In this document: positions 10,938-23,555 of the stretch, in pieces
Layout of the letters: every line of letters begins with the position of its first letter
Position numbering within the stretch: position 1 is the stretch's first letter
Source: Cristatella mucedo
Lineage: Eukaryota; Bryozoa; Phylactolaemata; Cristatellidae
Direction: 5' to 3'
Assembly (NCBI GenBank): GCA_009760855.2
Contig: WPIO01000041.1
Coordinates: forward strand, 2,364,501 to 2,428,500
Length of the DNA: 64,000 nt
The notes under the pieces: model-generated
Told to the model about the DNA's origin: nothing
What the model saw: only the letters and a program-made list of their open reading frames with translations
The model's database searches: none
Made by a program: the position numbers and the translations under genes

Positions 10938-11757
10938 CTGGAATGGAAGGGGAAAAAACCATGTCAGCGGCAAAACCAAGATTGCAGCCATGCACTGGTC
11001 AAGGGCAACTCCGGACTAGTCACAGCACACGGCAACTGTGCGCTGAGACTCGGACTGTACCGAATACTTGATTTTGATTATACTATTATATATACGATAT
11101 ATACTATATTTTATTATTGATACTTGATATAATTAATTTTCACTACATGGCCGAATGCTAATAATTGACCAGCTATTAGGCCGTATAGGAATAGCATACA
11201 GACTACGTCCAACTACAATATTCGAAATTTAAAATCTAAGCAAAAGTTGCAGTTTAGTACATTTAATAAATAAATCAAAGGGGCAGGCACATCACAAAGG
11301 CGAGACAATCCTTACATGTATACTGTGTTAACCAAAGAGTTACTTCAGTCTACTCACTGTAGCAGCCCCATAAGCAGAAACGAATGTCACGTGACCAACA
11401 ATCGCATTTAGTCCGGTCTCTACTATTTGGCCGAATAACGATTAAAGTATATGGTACGCTATTCGGCCCCAAAGCAGTGAAGACGGAGTGAACATATGGT
11501 AGAGCTTGTTGTGACCCACTAATTATTAGTCACTGTCCCTGCATGGGTGAGTGCACGTATCGGTCGATGCACTGCTCAGACAGACATGAAGCTTGAAAGT
11601 GTCAAAAGTGTAAAGTCAACGGGTGCTATGAGCTGGTGCAGTAAATATCCTGCACTTATATGCAGATTCTGGTCTGATTCGCCCAGAAAAAACTTGGTCT
11701 TAAGGAAACAGAGGATGGCAGAAGGGAGGGGGCATTTTGCTTGCCTACACCTCATAC
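10938..11757. other. Intron sequence, AT-rich
   Basis: Lies between WD40 exons 1 and 2. Contains AT-rich patches near 11080-11150. No repeat family recognised before the LINE-A at 11758. Confidence 0.4.
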
Positions 11758-12160
11758 GAACCTACAATCGTTTGAAGATCTTGCCTTTGGTAGTTCGTAT
11801 GCTCCCAAAGTGTAAAGCTCACTTCCGACCTGCGGCACGACATCCCCTGACTTGACATTTAAAAAAGGCTAAAATAGCATCTATTTATCACAGCATTCAG
11901 TGGGTTCATGCGATTCGTCCTATGTGTGCTTATGCGTGCTGACACTGTCCATGCTGCAGCTAACCACATTCGCAGGCCGACCCTGTGCATGTCACTGCTA
12001 ACCATATTATGCTTGTTGACATTGAGTGTGCTACTGATATTTATTCGATCATGCTTCCGTTGCAGCAAATGTAAAGTGCCTTGAAAGAGATTAAGTTCTC
12101 TGAGAGGGCTATACAAACACACTATGATTATTATTAATATTATTATTAGTATTCCAAAAG
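11758..12160 (+). mobile_element. LINE-A 3' end
   Basis: GTAGTTCGTATGCTCCCAAA, CATCCCCTGACTTGACATTT, the 3' UTR TGCTTATGCGTGCTGACACT and tail GAGATTAAGTTCTCTGAGAG then (ATT)n. 5'-truncated near a host WD40 exon at 12424. Confidence 0.8.
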
Positions 12161-12423
12161 TTTAAAAATTGTCGTCAAAAGTATCATTGCATTTACCACT
12201 AGAATCAACGACTAGGGTTAAGTTGCTCACAGCCAATGCTGGAGTCCAAACTTGATGCATGAACGATACCGTGCTGCCATGCAGCTGCCGAGCCGCAGGA
12301 CGGTTGCGGCGAAAAGTGGATCCACATTCGGCAGAACGATTGTGTGTATGCTTGCACTATGGCGACCGAACCATGACAGGGCAGGCGTTGGCGAACACGA
12401 CTGCTGCTTCTGCTGCCTCTCAC

Positions 12424-12604
12424 CGTGTGGCCTACCATCTGCCGGACCAGCTCTCCGCTGTGCAGGTCCCACATGAAGATAATGTGGTCGGCACTGCCCG
12501 TGAATGCTCGGCGCTTGTCGAACGCCACACAGTTGATGTAGTCCAAGTGACCCTGACCGAAAAGCAGCAGCTCCCATACGTCAGCATTGGGGGCAGCAAT
12601 GCTG
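12424..12604 (-). CDS. WD40-repeat exon 1 (visible propeller start)
   Basis: This is a 181-nt exon (1 nt + 60 codons, phase 0 out) with acceptor GTTTGCCCCCAG and donor CACACG|GTGAGA. The product includes HLDYINCVAFDKRRAFTGSA, then DHIIFMWDLHSGELVRQMVG and HT. It shows the GH, SxD and WD features of a WD40 repeat: GHLDYINCVAFD, TGSAD, IFMWDLHSG, GHT. WD40 repeats form beta-propellers that bind partners or substrates. Two other frames are open across this exon but carry no motif. Confidence 0.85.
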
Positions 12605-13026
12605 CTGGGGGCAAACGATTATTATGAGCGAGTTGAATTAATCTGACTTTTCGAATCTGGCAGTTCAGCCGTTCGAACAGTCGTCGTGATCTGGACACGG
12701 AAAGCCCACTGGTCGACAGGATGTATGGCACAGCCGTTTCAACTACCTACCATGGCAGGCCTCTCTGCTTTCCATAGAAAAGGTTATATTCACAATACGA
12801 TTTTCACAGCATCACATAAGCTCTGTCATCTATACTTTACAACATTTGAACAGGAGGACATGAGCTCTGCTTAGGAGATGGAACCTGTGCCTCCTCAGTC
12901 CACAGCCAAACACCTAATTTCAGCTCTAATTCGAGGGCAAGCTCATCGGCTGCCCGAGAGGCATTTACATTGCTGGCATGAATTAACTCGAAAGAATGAG
13001 ATGCTCAAAATTGCACAATGCCGCAC

Positions 13027-13316
<290 letters not shown>

Positions 13317-14147
13317 CATGCCCACCAGCACTACCATACCTACCAGAGGGAGTGTATGTGTGTATGTGTGTTCGTAAATGTGTGTGTGCGCGCGCACGTG
13401 CGTGCGCCAAGGTCAAGACGTCTGCACAGACCTAGCTGGAAAGGCGGCATGCAACTTCGTGCTGCCTCCATGCAGTAGCTTTCTTTTCCGTTTTACTGCC
13501 AACATTCGATGCTGAAACCAGCGATTACGATCGACGACGAACGTGCTGGATGGCGAGGCTGGATTTCTCGACAGCTGGCTGACCGGACCCCAGGGCAAAC
13601 CAAGGGCAAACCGGATGAGAAGCAAAAATTTGCATCAGGCTCACGGCGTCGGTCCGGGCTCAGAGGCTGGAGTCCGCCTCAGGGGCCGTCCTCTCGGGCC
13701 GAAACAGCCGGCGTTCGGGCGAGACTCAAGCAAGGCCGGCGCTGGTGCTCGATCAAGAGGCTGGGCAGCTGAGTTGATGGCCAACTGAGCAGGTGGAGAG
13801 TGGCCTGGCGGCTAGACTGAGTGCTTGACCGACTGGGAGGAAGAGAAGTAGTGCAGCTAATGAGCCAGCCGGCCCAGACGATAAGGCAGCAATTACGGTG
13901 ACCGAGGCTGGCTCTGGTGAGCATGTTTATGGAGACACCTGCAAACAACACGGCAAAGCACCCATTTGGTTTTATGGCCTCGAATTAGGGTGCCATCGCG
14001 AAATTAGTGCTCAATACCTGGCAGGAGGCTACAGACGCGAGGCTGATTTCGGTGTGTCCTAGATTCTGGTAGCGATAAACCTGGAGAAGAATGGTTAGAT
14101 AAAGGCTGACATGACAAAGAATGGAGTCAGGAAATGAAAGCTTCTAC

Positions 14148-14215
14148 CTGCTTGCTTTCAGCTAATTGATCCCATCTGAAAGACGACGCCCTGCTTCCGA
14201 GAGGGATTGGCCCCA
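14148..14215 (-). CDS. Candidate small exon between the 16.8-kb and 12.6-kb exons
   Basis: This is a 68-nt open segment (2 nt + 22 codons) between a strong pyrimidine tract ending CGCCCTAAG and the donor AAGCAG|GTAGAA. It encodes GPIPLGSRASSFRWDQLAES plus KQ. Its phases do not connect directly to either flanking exon, so at least one more exon would be needed on each side. Confidence 0.25.
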
Positions 14216-14625
14216 CTTAGGGCGAAAGAAAAAATGATAGGGCCATAGCCGGGCATTATACCTGCATTGGAAAACTTTAAGCTATTCTGCCGATTGTTCT
14301 TTCTTCGACACAGACAGAGATTAGACCTACCTGATACCTGGACGCCAAAAATAGGTGCAGAAAAACTGCGATGCACTGCAGACAAAAGGGTATTGCTGCG
14401 TGTTGCACATCTGCCACACGTGATCACGATGAACTATGCACGTTGCTGTCACCGCAACAGCAACAGCATAGACAAACTGGCACTTCCCCGAACTAAGAAA
14501 GAGCAGTGAGATACAACGACGGGTCACGTCTGTGATAATAGAATTCTGCTTGCCCATGGATCCAACGACACTGCTGAGCAGGCTGTCAGCAACGTGGACC
14601 ACGTTAGCTCAGCAGTCAATGAGAG

Positions 14626-15075
<450 letters not shown>

Positions 15076-15733
15076 CGAATTGACAACTTTTGCAGCTTTT
15101 TCCAGCACGTGCTGCTTGAGCCCAGGCTCCACTGCACACTTACGCTAGGCGGATATTGCCTTCATGTAACAGAACTTTTACACGATGCGTCCAGCCAGAC
15201 GAAAAATGATACCGATGGTCACAGGCAAGCCTTGCATGCACAATGTGGCCAGTTCATGAGTCCAGCTGGGTAGACTGTAGCAAGCATCTTTGCTGTGGCA
15301 CCGATTGACAAACCCCAGACGAATAAACTGTCAAAAGCAGCTTTCAATGCATGCAATGGTGCAGCCAGCTTCGGCGTTTACACCAGAGCTCAATGCTCAT
15401 TTTGACAAAGCAGCGTGAGCGCAGGCACGTCCTGCTAGCAGAAGGGCCATGCTCTGCCTCTATAAGTAAATCGTCGTTTACTCCTCCTGAACGTTCACGT
15501 ACACAACGCATGGGATGCATGCACTCATAGTGTATTGGCTCGCACTGATAAGTTGCCACTGAAGAGTGGCTGGCTCCCCATGAAACCATATATATTGCAG
15601 GTTCAGATCCCGTCGGGGCTGATTATTCTTCGGCACTAAGAGACCCGCCCGGGTCTTTTCCACCCTTACTGAGAAAGTTATCCTCAGAAAGGTTATCCGA
15701 ACAGAGCCTTACGTTCTAATCGCCACACAGGTT

Positions 15734-15858
15734 GTCAGAATGGCCGAGCGGTCTAAGGCGCCAGACTCAAGGTAACTTACCTTGCGAACCAGTTAAGCAA
15801 GGCATGTGGGCGTTCTGGTCCTCGTAAGAGGGCGTGGGTTCAAATCCCACTTCTGACA
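15734..15858 (+). tRNA. tRNA-Leu (CAA) with intron
   Basis: The acceptor stem GTCAGAA/TTCTGAC pairs perfectly over 7 bp and is followed by discriminator A at 15858. The D-arm is TGGCCGAGCGGTCTAAGGCG. The anticodon stem CCAGA (15761-15765) pairs with TCTGG (15814-15818); the anticodon CAA is at 15768-15770. A 41-nt intron (15772-15812) sits after position 37, the usual place for nuclear tRNA introns, and metazoan tRNA-Leu-CAA genes commonly have one. The long variable arm CCTC-GTAA-GAGG marks a type II tRNA, and the T-arm is GTGGGTTCAAATCCCAC. Internal Pol III A and B boxes are intact. It lies antisense within an intron of the F-box/WD40 gene. Confidence 0.96.
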
Positions 15859-15867
15859 AATATTTGC

Positions 15868-16015
15868 CGAGCTGGTTTGGTCTAGCGGTTAAGGTGCTCC
15901 AAGGTTTGACTGAGGTCGTGGGCTCAAGCCCCGAGGCATATGTGAAGCGCCTGAATAGAGATTAAGTTCTCTTGGGGCGCTATATAAATGAATTATATAA
16001 ATGAATTATACACAT
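15868..16015 (+). mobile_element. SINE-1 copy (tRNA-derived), next to the tRNA-Leu gene
   Basis: The tRNA-like head has an A-box-like TGGTCTAGCGGTTAAGG and a B-box-like GGGCTCAAGCCCC. The tail, GAAGCGCCTGAATAGAGATT then AAGTTCTCTTGGGGCGC, ends in an ATATAAATGAATT repeat. It starts about 10 bp after the tRNA gene, in the same direction. Confidence 0.8.
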
Positions 16016-16239
16016 TACTGAGACTACCAGTCCCAGTGCCAGAAATTAGCTGACTTAAATGAATGGTCAATCGGTGAAAAAGTTTTTTTTTATGCCAATT
16101 TACATGATGACAGGGTATACGATATAATATTTACTTGCAGCGACAGCAAAATCCTCACCACATACGTATGGCCATTCAAATGGTATCAAGCCACAGCTGA
16201 GCAGCCTACTTGCTTGGGAGTTCTCCCGTCCTTCTTGGC

Positions 16240-16412
16240 ATGGTGAGCCATGATGGCACACTAGGTAAGACGGTTGCTTTCACGACCTCGGCCACGAGGT
16301 AGTGGGTTCATTTTCCGCGGTGGGCGATTCTTTATCGCCACTGCAAGCGGTGAGCCGTAAAGGCTCTTCTGTCGCTATACAAAAAGAAGCTGTCTAATCA
16401 GCTAGGATTTAT
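16240..16412 (+). mobile_element. SINE-2 copy
   Basis: A tRNA-like head (GTAAGACGGTTGCTTTCACG, GGTAGTGGGTTCATTTTCC) is followed by the family body GGGCGATTCTTTATCGCCAC and the end GTCGCTATACAAAAAGAAGC. The best-preserved SINE-2 body in the window. Confidence 0.6.
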
Positions 16413-16780
16413 TTTTTATTTATTTATTCATTCATAACTAACGCAGTATACATATGGGTCCCAGTCGCCAACCGCAGGAGATGCGATGAATGCAGGTCGG
16501 TAGGGAAATAAAATTAAAATGCATACTAAGGGTAAATTCAGGCCCAGGGGTTTAAAGTAAAATGTATCTCTGCAAGAGGCAACCCCAAAGAGGCACGGCA
16601 CTCCCAGCTAAGGCACACTACAGCTAAGTCAGTCGACACGGCCTGGGCAGAGTAGAGGTACACCGAATGCTGCACAGTCTAGCGTGGCCTCTAATGCACA
16701 CGACGGCGTGTCTGCGGGTATGCTCAGCACGGGATGTGAATAATAACAATGTCAACCTGGAGTAATACCATAATACTAAC

Positions 16781-16912
16781 CTGCAAGCGCCGAACACAGC
16801 ACACTTCCTTGACGATAGCCTTGCACCTTTTTTGAATGGCTGGGTCACGCAAATTGCAGCTGTCTGGATCAGCCCATTCAAGCAGCGGGCTGCCAGTGTT
16901 CCTTTCCACCAC
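16781..16912 (-). CDS. Exon: Cys-containing segment before the WD40 domain
   Basis: This is a 132-nt exon of exactly 44 codons, phase 0 on both sides. The acceptor follows a strong pyrimidine tract (CTTCTTCTTTTCGTTCAAG) and the donor is TTGCAG|GTTAGT. The product contains GSPLLEWADPDSCNLRDPAI, then KRCKAIVKEVCCVRRLQ, with four Cys. It could form a small helical module or linker; no family recognised. Confidence 0.65.
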
Positions 16913-17136
16913 CTTGAACGAAAAGAAGAAGAATCGAAGAGGCTAGTAATTGAAAGAAATTGCGCCCATACGAACAGAGGTCACTTTTCTATGAAAAGAT
17001 AAGCAATACAAATCGACTTCACCAGCTCCCAAAGGCATTATGGTCTAAAACACTCGGATACCCTCAGTATTATGGATGTGCTAGCAGTCAATACATTTGA
17101 ATCGAAAAGTTATGGAAGCTTCTACACGTTGAGAAC

Positions 17137-17246
17137 TAGTAATAATAATAATAATAATAATAATAATATTAGTAATAATAACACACTTGATAAAGCACCC
17201 TCAGAGAACTCAATCTCTTTCTAGGCACTGTACATTTGCTGCAGTG
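17137..17246 (-). mobile_element. LINE-A tail only, reverse
   Basis: (TAA)n at 17137-17180, then TTGATAAAGCACCCTCAGAG and TACATTTGCTGCAG. About 65 bp of LINE sequence beyond the simple repeat. Confidence 0.75.
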
Positions 17247-18411
17247 GAGTCATCGATAGACGTTCGTATATCGACTGAAAAGTCAGCCAGCTGCATCCAT
17301 GTAAAGCTGACTGACGAAGCTCAGCTGTCGAGCTTAGCCTTCCACCACAGGGAAGTGTGACACAGGAGAAGTTGTGGCTTGGCTCCTGGACAGTAACCCC
17401 GGCATAGATGCATAGTCGTCACCGAGGTTTCCCAGGTCGTTTCCAACATTATCAGCAACTCAGCTCCTGCCTCGTTATCGGCCGTGCCTACTCGAAGCAA
17501 ACGTTCCAAAGAATATCTAAATTGACAGATCCTTGATGTTAGTGCCACATTTGTTTAAGAGCATGTCCATTGAAGACTCCAAGTGCTGAGTGCTATGCTG
17601 ATACGGATTCCATTACTAGTCTTTGGGTCACAGTTGCCCGGCTGTGATGCAGCAGTGCTTGCTCTATGAGCTCTCCTTGGCTCAGTTATCAGATAGTTTG
17701 ATAGCAAGCCAAAATGGCCTAACCTAGCTAAAATATTTTGCAACTGGCATCATCGAGATAAATAAGATGGGATCAATACTTGACCAGTATTAACAAACGT
17801 TGTACAAAGACTGGGATAACTTGCCAACAGAGTCCTAAGTGAGTTTGCGAAAAATTAATGGCATGTGATCACTAGATGGATGTTGAAATTTTTATTGCAA
17901 AGAATTGCTGTCAAAACATGCATCGCTTGACTTCAGTGCAATATATAGTGAAATATTGTTCAATAAAGCTATCATGAGACATAGAGACGGTATAGCAACC
18001 CATTGAGGAAACAAAGGAATCCGTGGTCATCCGTTTTCCTGTACGAAACTTGGACCTATATTCAAGCTAGGTGAGGTGATAGGCCCAGTTTCACCAATGA
18101 GTTTGCATAGTCATTGAGCTAAGTTAGTGTCTCAGAGTAACAAATTGATCTTCTTCAAATAATCTCCGTATAGAGAAAAGCCAGTTTGTCGTCCTGTAGC
18201 AACCCTTTTTTATGAACCTTATCACTACACCAATCATTCAGATTTTCAAAATCCCTAGTGGCATTCATTTTATAGTTTACAACATGCGTTTGAAGGCTAC
18301 TATTTCAAGAATAGACAGAAAGCTGATAGACTCTAAGGCTGCCTGTAGCAGTTAGCAGAAACCACGTCTATCGAAAGAATTCAGCTAGAATTACTACCTA
18401 TTAATTTTTAT
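17247..18411. other. Intron sequence, nothing recognised
   Basis: An open minus frame near 17350-17510 looks coding-like (YSLERLLRVGTADNEAGAEL), but its phase does not fit between the 19.8-kb and 16.9-kb exons. Confidence 0.35.
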
Positions 18412-19342
18412 TGATAATAATAATAATAATGCACTTGATAAAGCTCCCTCAGAGAACTTAATCTCTTTGTAGGCACTTTACATTTGCTGCAAAGTGAAAT
18501 GCAATTGAATGGTAAGTAAAATCACGCTTGAAAAACAAACAAAATGAATAATATGGTTAGGGGTGACATGCACAGGGTCAGCATGCAAATGTGGTTAGTG
18601 GCAGCATGCACAGTGTCAGCACGCATAAGCACATCAAGAACGAATCACAGGGACACACGATCCGATTTTGAGGATTGTCAATGACAACTTCAGATCATGA
18701 AGAAACATACATTTCTTTCTTAGGGTTAATTAGAGAAATTTTTAACAAACGATTTTAGCGATTATACTGATGCTTGTTTCTGTGCCCACCATTTCCGTTG
18801 GCGAAAACGCAGCAACTAGGCTTATCTGACGCGAATGCTAAAGCTGCCACATCACACTGCTGCTCGCCGACATGCATTGGCTCCCCGATCAAGCAGCGCA
18901 TCAACTTCAAGGTTTTGTCACTTACTTGTAGATCCCTTCATTCTCTTGCTCAAGCCGACTTATCAGAACTGCCTCCCGATCAGGCTGTGACCCGACCATC
19001 TGCTTTTCTGACATCAAGTCGTTTGGCTGTCCCTCTAATCAACCTCAAGTCCTTTGGAGACCATGGCTGCAGTTTTTATGCACCCAGAGCCTAGAACTTA
19101 CTTCTGATTGACGTGAGACTGATGCAATTTAAAAAAGAAGCTAAACTTCATATATTCCTCCCACCGTATGCTAGGTCTATGTAAATTGTCCTGTATGTGT
19201 TTATACGGGCCCGCGATGCGTTTCATCACCAACCACTTGGCATTATTCGTGTTCAGCATACATAAAGTGCTAAAATGACATTTAATTATCTCAGGATGCT
19301 GTAAAAATGTCTTACTATTATTGTTATTATTATTTGTGGTCT
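18412..19342. mobile_element. LINE-A pair, head-to-head (18412-18672 minus; 18775-19342 plus)
   Basis: The left part is a reverse 3' end (GAGAACTTAATCTCTTTGTA, then GGTTAGTGGCAGCATGCACA). The right part is a plus 3' portion (CACTGCTGCTCGCCGACATG to the TTATTATTG tail). Both tails face outward; a 100-bp unassigned spacer lies between. Confidence 0.8.
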
Positions 19343-19691
19343 GTATGTAGTCTTACACGCGCATGCTGTGGTCAAAAACTACGGTTTCATCTTTCCTCAG
19401 TGGGGGGCACTCTATAAAGTAACCCAGTTACAGAAACAATTAATTTAAAATTTGAGAAGTTCAAGAAAGTTTGATAAAAAACCCAAAATGTTCCTGAAAC
19501 TTATCATAATCACCATCGTAGTTTTATCACTACTATACAAAAGGCACACCATGAGCATGATGCCACCAACTTAAGTTAATGGGACCGACCGTCTGAACAT
19601 ATTCAAGCAGACATCGAGTACTCACATTCAAAATTATGCAGGTTGGTCAAAATCACAACACTGACATGACAAATGCGACAGGTAGTCTTAC

Positions 19692-19800
19692 CTGACTCTC
19701 GGTTACCAGGTTTTTAGCAGGCTTCAGAGTCGTTCTGATATCAAGGGCCACTTCTCCAGCCTGAATCATTATTTTCTTCTTTGCAAGAATTTCGATACCT
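19692..19800 (-). CDS. Short exon with textbook splice sites
   Basis: This is a 109-nt exon (1 nt + 36 codons, phase 0 out). The acceptor is TTTCTTTTTGCAG and the donor is GTCAG|GTAAGA. It encodes GIEILAKKKIMIQAGEVALD, then IRTTLKPAKNLVTESQ. It resembles folded protein with alternating hydrophobic residues. No family was recognised, but both phases fit the neighbouring exons. Confidence 0.65.
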
Positions 19801-20577
19801 CTGCAAAAAGAAATCACGTCTATCTTTTTGTCTCTGCCTGAAACACAACAAATTAAGTGCCGTTAAAGTACTGGGTACAGTTCAGAGAGCAGACTTGCTT
19901 TGTCTGCTTCTTTTCGAAATTTCTACTCTTACTCTGGCTGACAAAGTCACCAGTGCACAATCTAGGCTATCCTGTGCTTTGATTCCATCTAGCCATCAAG
20001 TATGTCAAACTCTGTTAAATCCTTTGCAACATGTATTACTAGCAATGCACTTACATAGCAGCAAATTCTCTCAAAGTGAATTACAATAATGCTAACCTAC
20101 TAGCAATTTTGAGATTTCACGAAGAATTGGGCAGTGACCATGATTGTTGTTTGAATGCCATTAGTTTCCTGGACGAGAACTTGAGATGTATCTTTACTCG
20201 GCAGCTCAGGGCCTGCATGAATAATATTAAAGTTGCTTGCACCATAGAGCCGAGAATGACAATAATTGCTATGCTTGCTTATCTATCCAGCCCATTTTTG
20301 TTTGCAAGGAAACTTTCTTTCCAACTTTTTGAGATAAATCACGGAATTTAATCATCTTGTGCGCCTATAAATCTGCCCATTCTATCCCGACTGATATCTC
20401 GAATTTATTGCAATTGATTTGGCAAAATTCTAGTGTGTGCTTGTCACCTGCTGAATTCCAGGGAAGCCATGACAATTTTGATCGGCTACTCCTATTTTAA
20501 TCAAGGTCAAATGAATGCAAATTGATCGATCGTGAAGGTGTCTAGGGTTAGGCACCCTCTGCTTTGTACATAATACA
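19801..20577. other. Intron sequence, nothing recognised
   Basis: Between the 23.7-kb and 19.8-kb exons. A 91-codon plus ORF at 20076-20351 has no motif. Confidence 0.35.
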
Positions 20578-21492
20578 AAATCATACTAATAATACACTTG
20601 TTACAGCACCTTAAGAGAAACCAATCTCATTGTAGGCACTTTAACATTTGCTGCAGAGGATGCATGATCGAATGGTTAGTGGTAGCACGCTCAATGACAA
20701 CAAGCATAACATGGTTGGAGGTGACATGCCCAGGGTCGGCATTCAAAGATGGTTAGTGACAGCCTGCACAGTGTCAGCATGCATAAGCACAGAAAGACGA
20801 ATCACAGGGACCCACTAAATTCTGTGATAACTAGATGCATTTTTAGATTCTTTATAAACGTGATCAAATCAGATGTCTTAACGCCAGGTGCAAGTGAGTT
20901 TCAGTATTTGCGAGCAAACAAGCTAAAGACACGATCTCCAAAGAGTTTTGGGTTCGTACAAGGTATTGGTAAACGATTAGACTCCGAAAAGCTGGTGGTA
21001 CTAGGCTTAGCATGGTGGGGGAGTAGATCTGATAGGTGGGCTGGAGACAGAGAATGTAGGGACCTAAAAGTGAGTGCCAGGACCTTAAAGTCGATGCAAG
21101 TTTGACTGGGAGCCAGTGGAGGTTTATTAGAGCTCAACGGCATTATGTCTGATAAGTCATACCTCACAACTGTCTTGCTCCTTTTGCTTTTGCTTATTAG
21201 ATCGAGGGAGCTAAGACCAGAATACTACACCCCTAAGCAATAAGTGGTGTGAAGTAGTAACTACGATGCTCATGATAAAGCCTAGCAGCAGAGTTTTGCA
21301 CCAGCTGTAAGCACCTGATTGCACATGCCGGTAGACCAGCAAGCAGTGAGTCACAGAGGTCGAGATGGGATGTCACAAATGCATGCACCAATTTAGATGA
21401 GGTATCCCGTCTAAGAGGGCCCGAATTTAAGTTACGTTGTGTAGCTGAAAGTATGCATACTAGAGCGTTGAGCTGATGTGGTCGTCTCATTA
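20578..21492 (-). mobile_element. LINE-A 3' portion, reverse
   Basis: Tail AATAATACACTTGTTACAGC, UTR, and the C-terminal coding region to TGATGTGGTCGTCTCATTAC. Minus frames include [20 protein letters not shown], the conserved C-terminal block of the family. Confidence 0.85.
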
Positions 21493-21782
21493 CAGATCAC
21501 ATGCACCTACATGACATTAAACTATGTGACGATCCCTTGGGAGCTGTTTGTGCTAGATGACCACCAGACGTAGTACAAGTTTTACATGCTCGCACCACAT
21601 TTGGAGACAAATATAGGCTCGGCTTTGCATGCACTTTTAGTGTAAAGGTTTAAATGTCGCCTGATTGAGTTGCACAATTTAAAGCAATCACTGTGTGGGT
21701 GGTGGCAACAGCTGCTGTTGCTCTGCTCTTTGCAATGACCTCAGCCGTCACAGGTCATGGTTTCAATACTTGCAGCTAATCT

Positions 21783-21930
21783 TAAAAAATACTGCATTTG
21801 TGTAGCACCCCAAGATAACTTAATCTCTATTCAGGTGCTTCACATGCCACAGGGCTTGAGAACACATCATCGGTCAAACCTTGGTCGGGGCAAGCACCCT
21901 ATTCACTGGGCCAAACCTTAACCATCATCA
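21783..21930 (-). mobile_element. SINE-1 copy, reverse orientation
   Basis: Reverse-oriented tail TAGCACCCCAAGATAACTTA with the complement of the tRNA head (CAAACCTTGGTCGGGGCAAG, then CACTGGGCCAAACC). The B-box region is degraded. Confidence 0.65.
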
Positions 21931-23039
21931 CTTTGCACTACATCGGACCTCAGTGCAGTACCTTGTGACTGATATTGAGGAGCAGACAGGTTTGGACAGC
22001 TCGTGATGAGCAAGTTTATGAGCAGCACGGCTAGTCAATTAAGTAAATATTCCTATGGAAACACTAGCAAGATTAGCTCTCAATGGAATACATTTATGAC
22101 TTTGGACCTGGCCAGTATTTAAGCATTGTGAAAATCGAAACGGAAAAGGGTAGCCATGAGCAATGCACATGCAGCGATGGGTGAGCGACAGATATGGCTA
22201 GAGTGAACGTCCCAGATAGAGAGACAAATTGGGTGGCTTGCCGGCAGGTGAGTCATTATGCTGCTGCCTTATGCTGCCATAAACAGGTAGCCATTATGCC
22301 TGAGCAGCACGTGGTTCCAGCAGTAATATGCGGGCGATTTCAGCAGAGCCGGGTACTTGCTGGTGCTACTTGTAGCTATTTGAGTCGACACCGTTCGACA
22401 TAGCGTGGGTGTCAGGTCTGCAAAAAATAGTACGCCCTCTATTTTAATTCTCGCTAGTTTGTTTAGTAGTGCAATATGCAGAATGCGTGCAGACCTGAGG
22501 TCAACTGACAATATTCGTCGCAGTCTTCTCGTGAAATGGTTTGCTAAATTAAACAGCATGCTCTCACAAGCCTGCTTACTACAAACTGGTTCACCGTTAG
22601 CAGCCCAGCTTAACAATTGTTTTCTTGAAGAACTGCATTGGAATCCAATGAGTTCCCTGTTTGTATAAGGCTTTGATCTCTATGTTTATTTTTCCTGCCA
22701 CTGCTAAAGCACCATTCAGGGCTGTAGAAGCATGATGCATTCGGCTTTGCCAGGCTTAAGCATTTTCAACTCCCAATTTACAGCGATCGAGTGACTAGAG
22801 CTGCTCAGTGACTATCGACTGCCAATGCTTGGTAAGGCTACTATAACTTCTCAACGGTTAGCACCAAGCCTTAGCACCAAGCTATCGGCCAGTGAGGCAA
22901 AATCGCGAACTGGTGCCGGCAAAAAAAGGTTGTGATATTTGGCAGCACTCCCTGTCCGCACTGCCTACGACGCACGAGTCCATGCATTGACGCATATAGC
23001 AATGGACAGCTTACCCGGTATGAATGCCTCTTTAGTGAT
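21931..23039. other. Intron sequence, nothing recognised
   Basis: Open frames on both strands at 22269-22668 overlap; neither has convincing splice sites or a known motif. Confidence 0.35.
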
Positions 23040-23170
23040 ACACGATAACAATAAAATAACATAGTTCAGTTGTATAGCATCCAAAGAGAACCTAATCTCT
23101 ACTAGTCGCATCACACACGCAGCTAGGCTCGAGCCCACGACCTTGGCCGTCAAAAGCAAGCACTGAGATT
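23040..23170 (-). mobile_element. SINE-1 copy, reverse, degraded
   Basis: The tail complement TATAGCATCCAAAGAGAACC and a B-box complement GGCTCGAGCCCACGACC are present. The A-box half is mostly lost after about 23160. Confidence 0.5.
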
Positions 23171-23282
23171 CAAGCGGTGGTACGAACTCAAAAGTCACTA
23201 CCATTCGCAGTCGAGCAGCAGCAGCAGTCGAATCGCAAGCATTCCTGAGCTAGCCATTTCCATGTGCTCCACTTTCGTCATC

Positions 23283-23343
23283 ATTCATGATCAATGATAA
23301 TTGATCATGATCAATCATCAATGATCAATGATCAATGATCAGC
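23283..23343. repeat. ATGATCA-type minisatellite
   Basis: Repeated TGATCAA/ATGATCA heptamers, giving many TGATCA palindromes in about 60 bp. Confidence 0.85.
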
Positions 23344-23555
23344 ATTCATTAGCAAGCTGAGAGGAGCCTCGGTAATGATGGGTAGCAATTCAAACTCGAG
23401 AAGATGGCATCCTCATTAGTCTATGACACCATGATTCAGTCGCGATCTCGTCGCCTTGGTCGTCTGCTAGTACTTTTATCTTCAGGCATATCATCAGGAA
23501 TCGCCTTGAAGCTACGCGATCAATTTATTTATTCATAAATTATCAAGCTACTTAC

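Noticed and set aside
17390-17530. Possible minus exon with YSLERLLRVGTADNEAGAEL
   Set aside because: Its start needs two bases from the previous exon and it ends in phase 0, but the flanking exons join in phase 0 without it; splice sites are weak.
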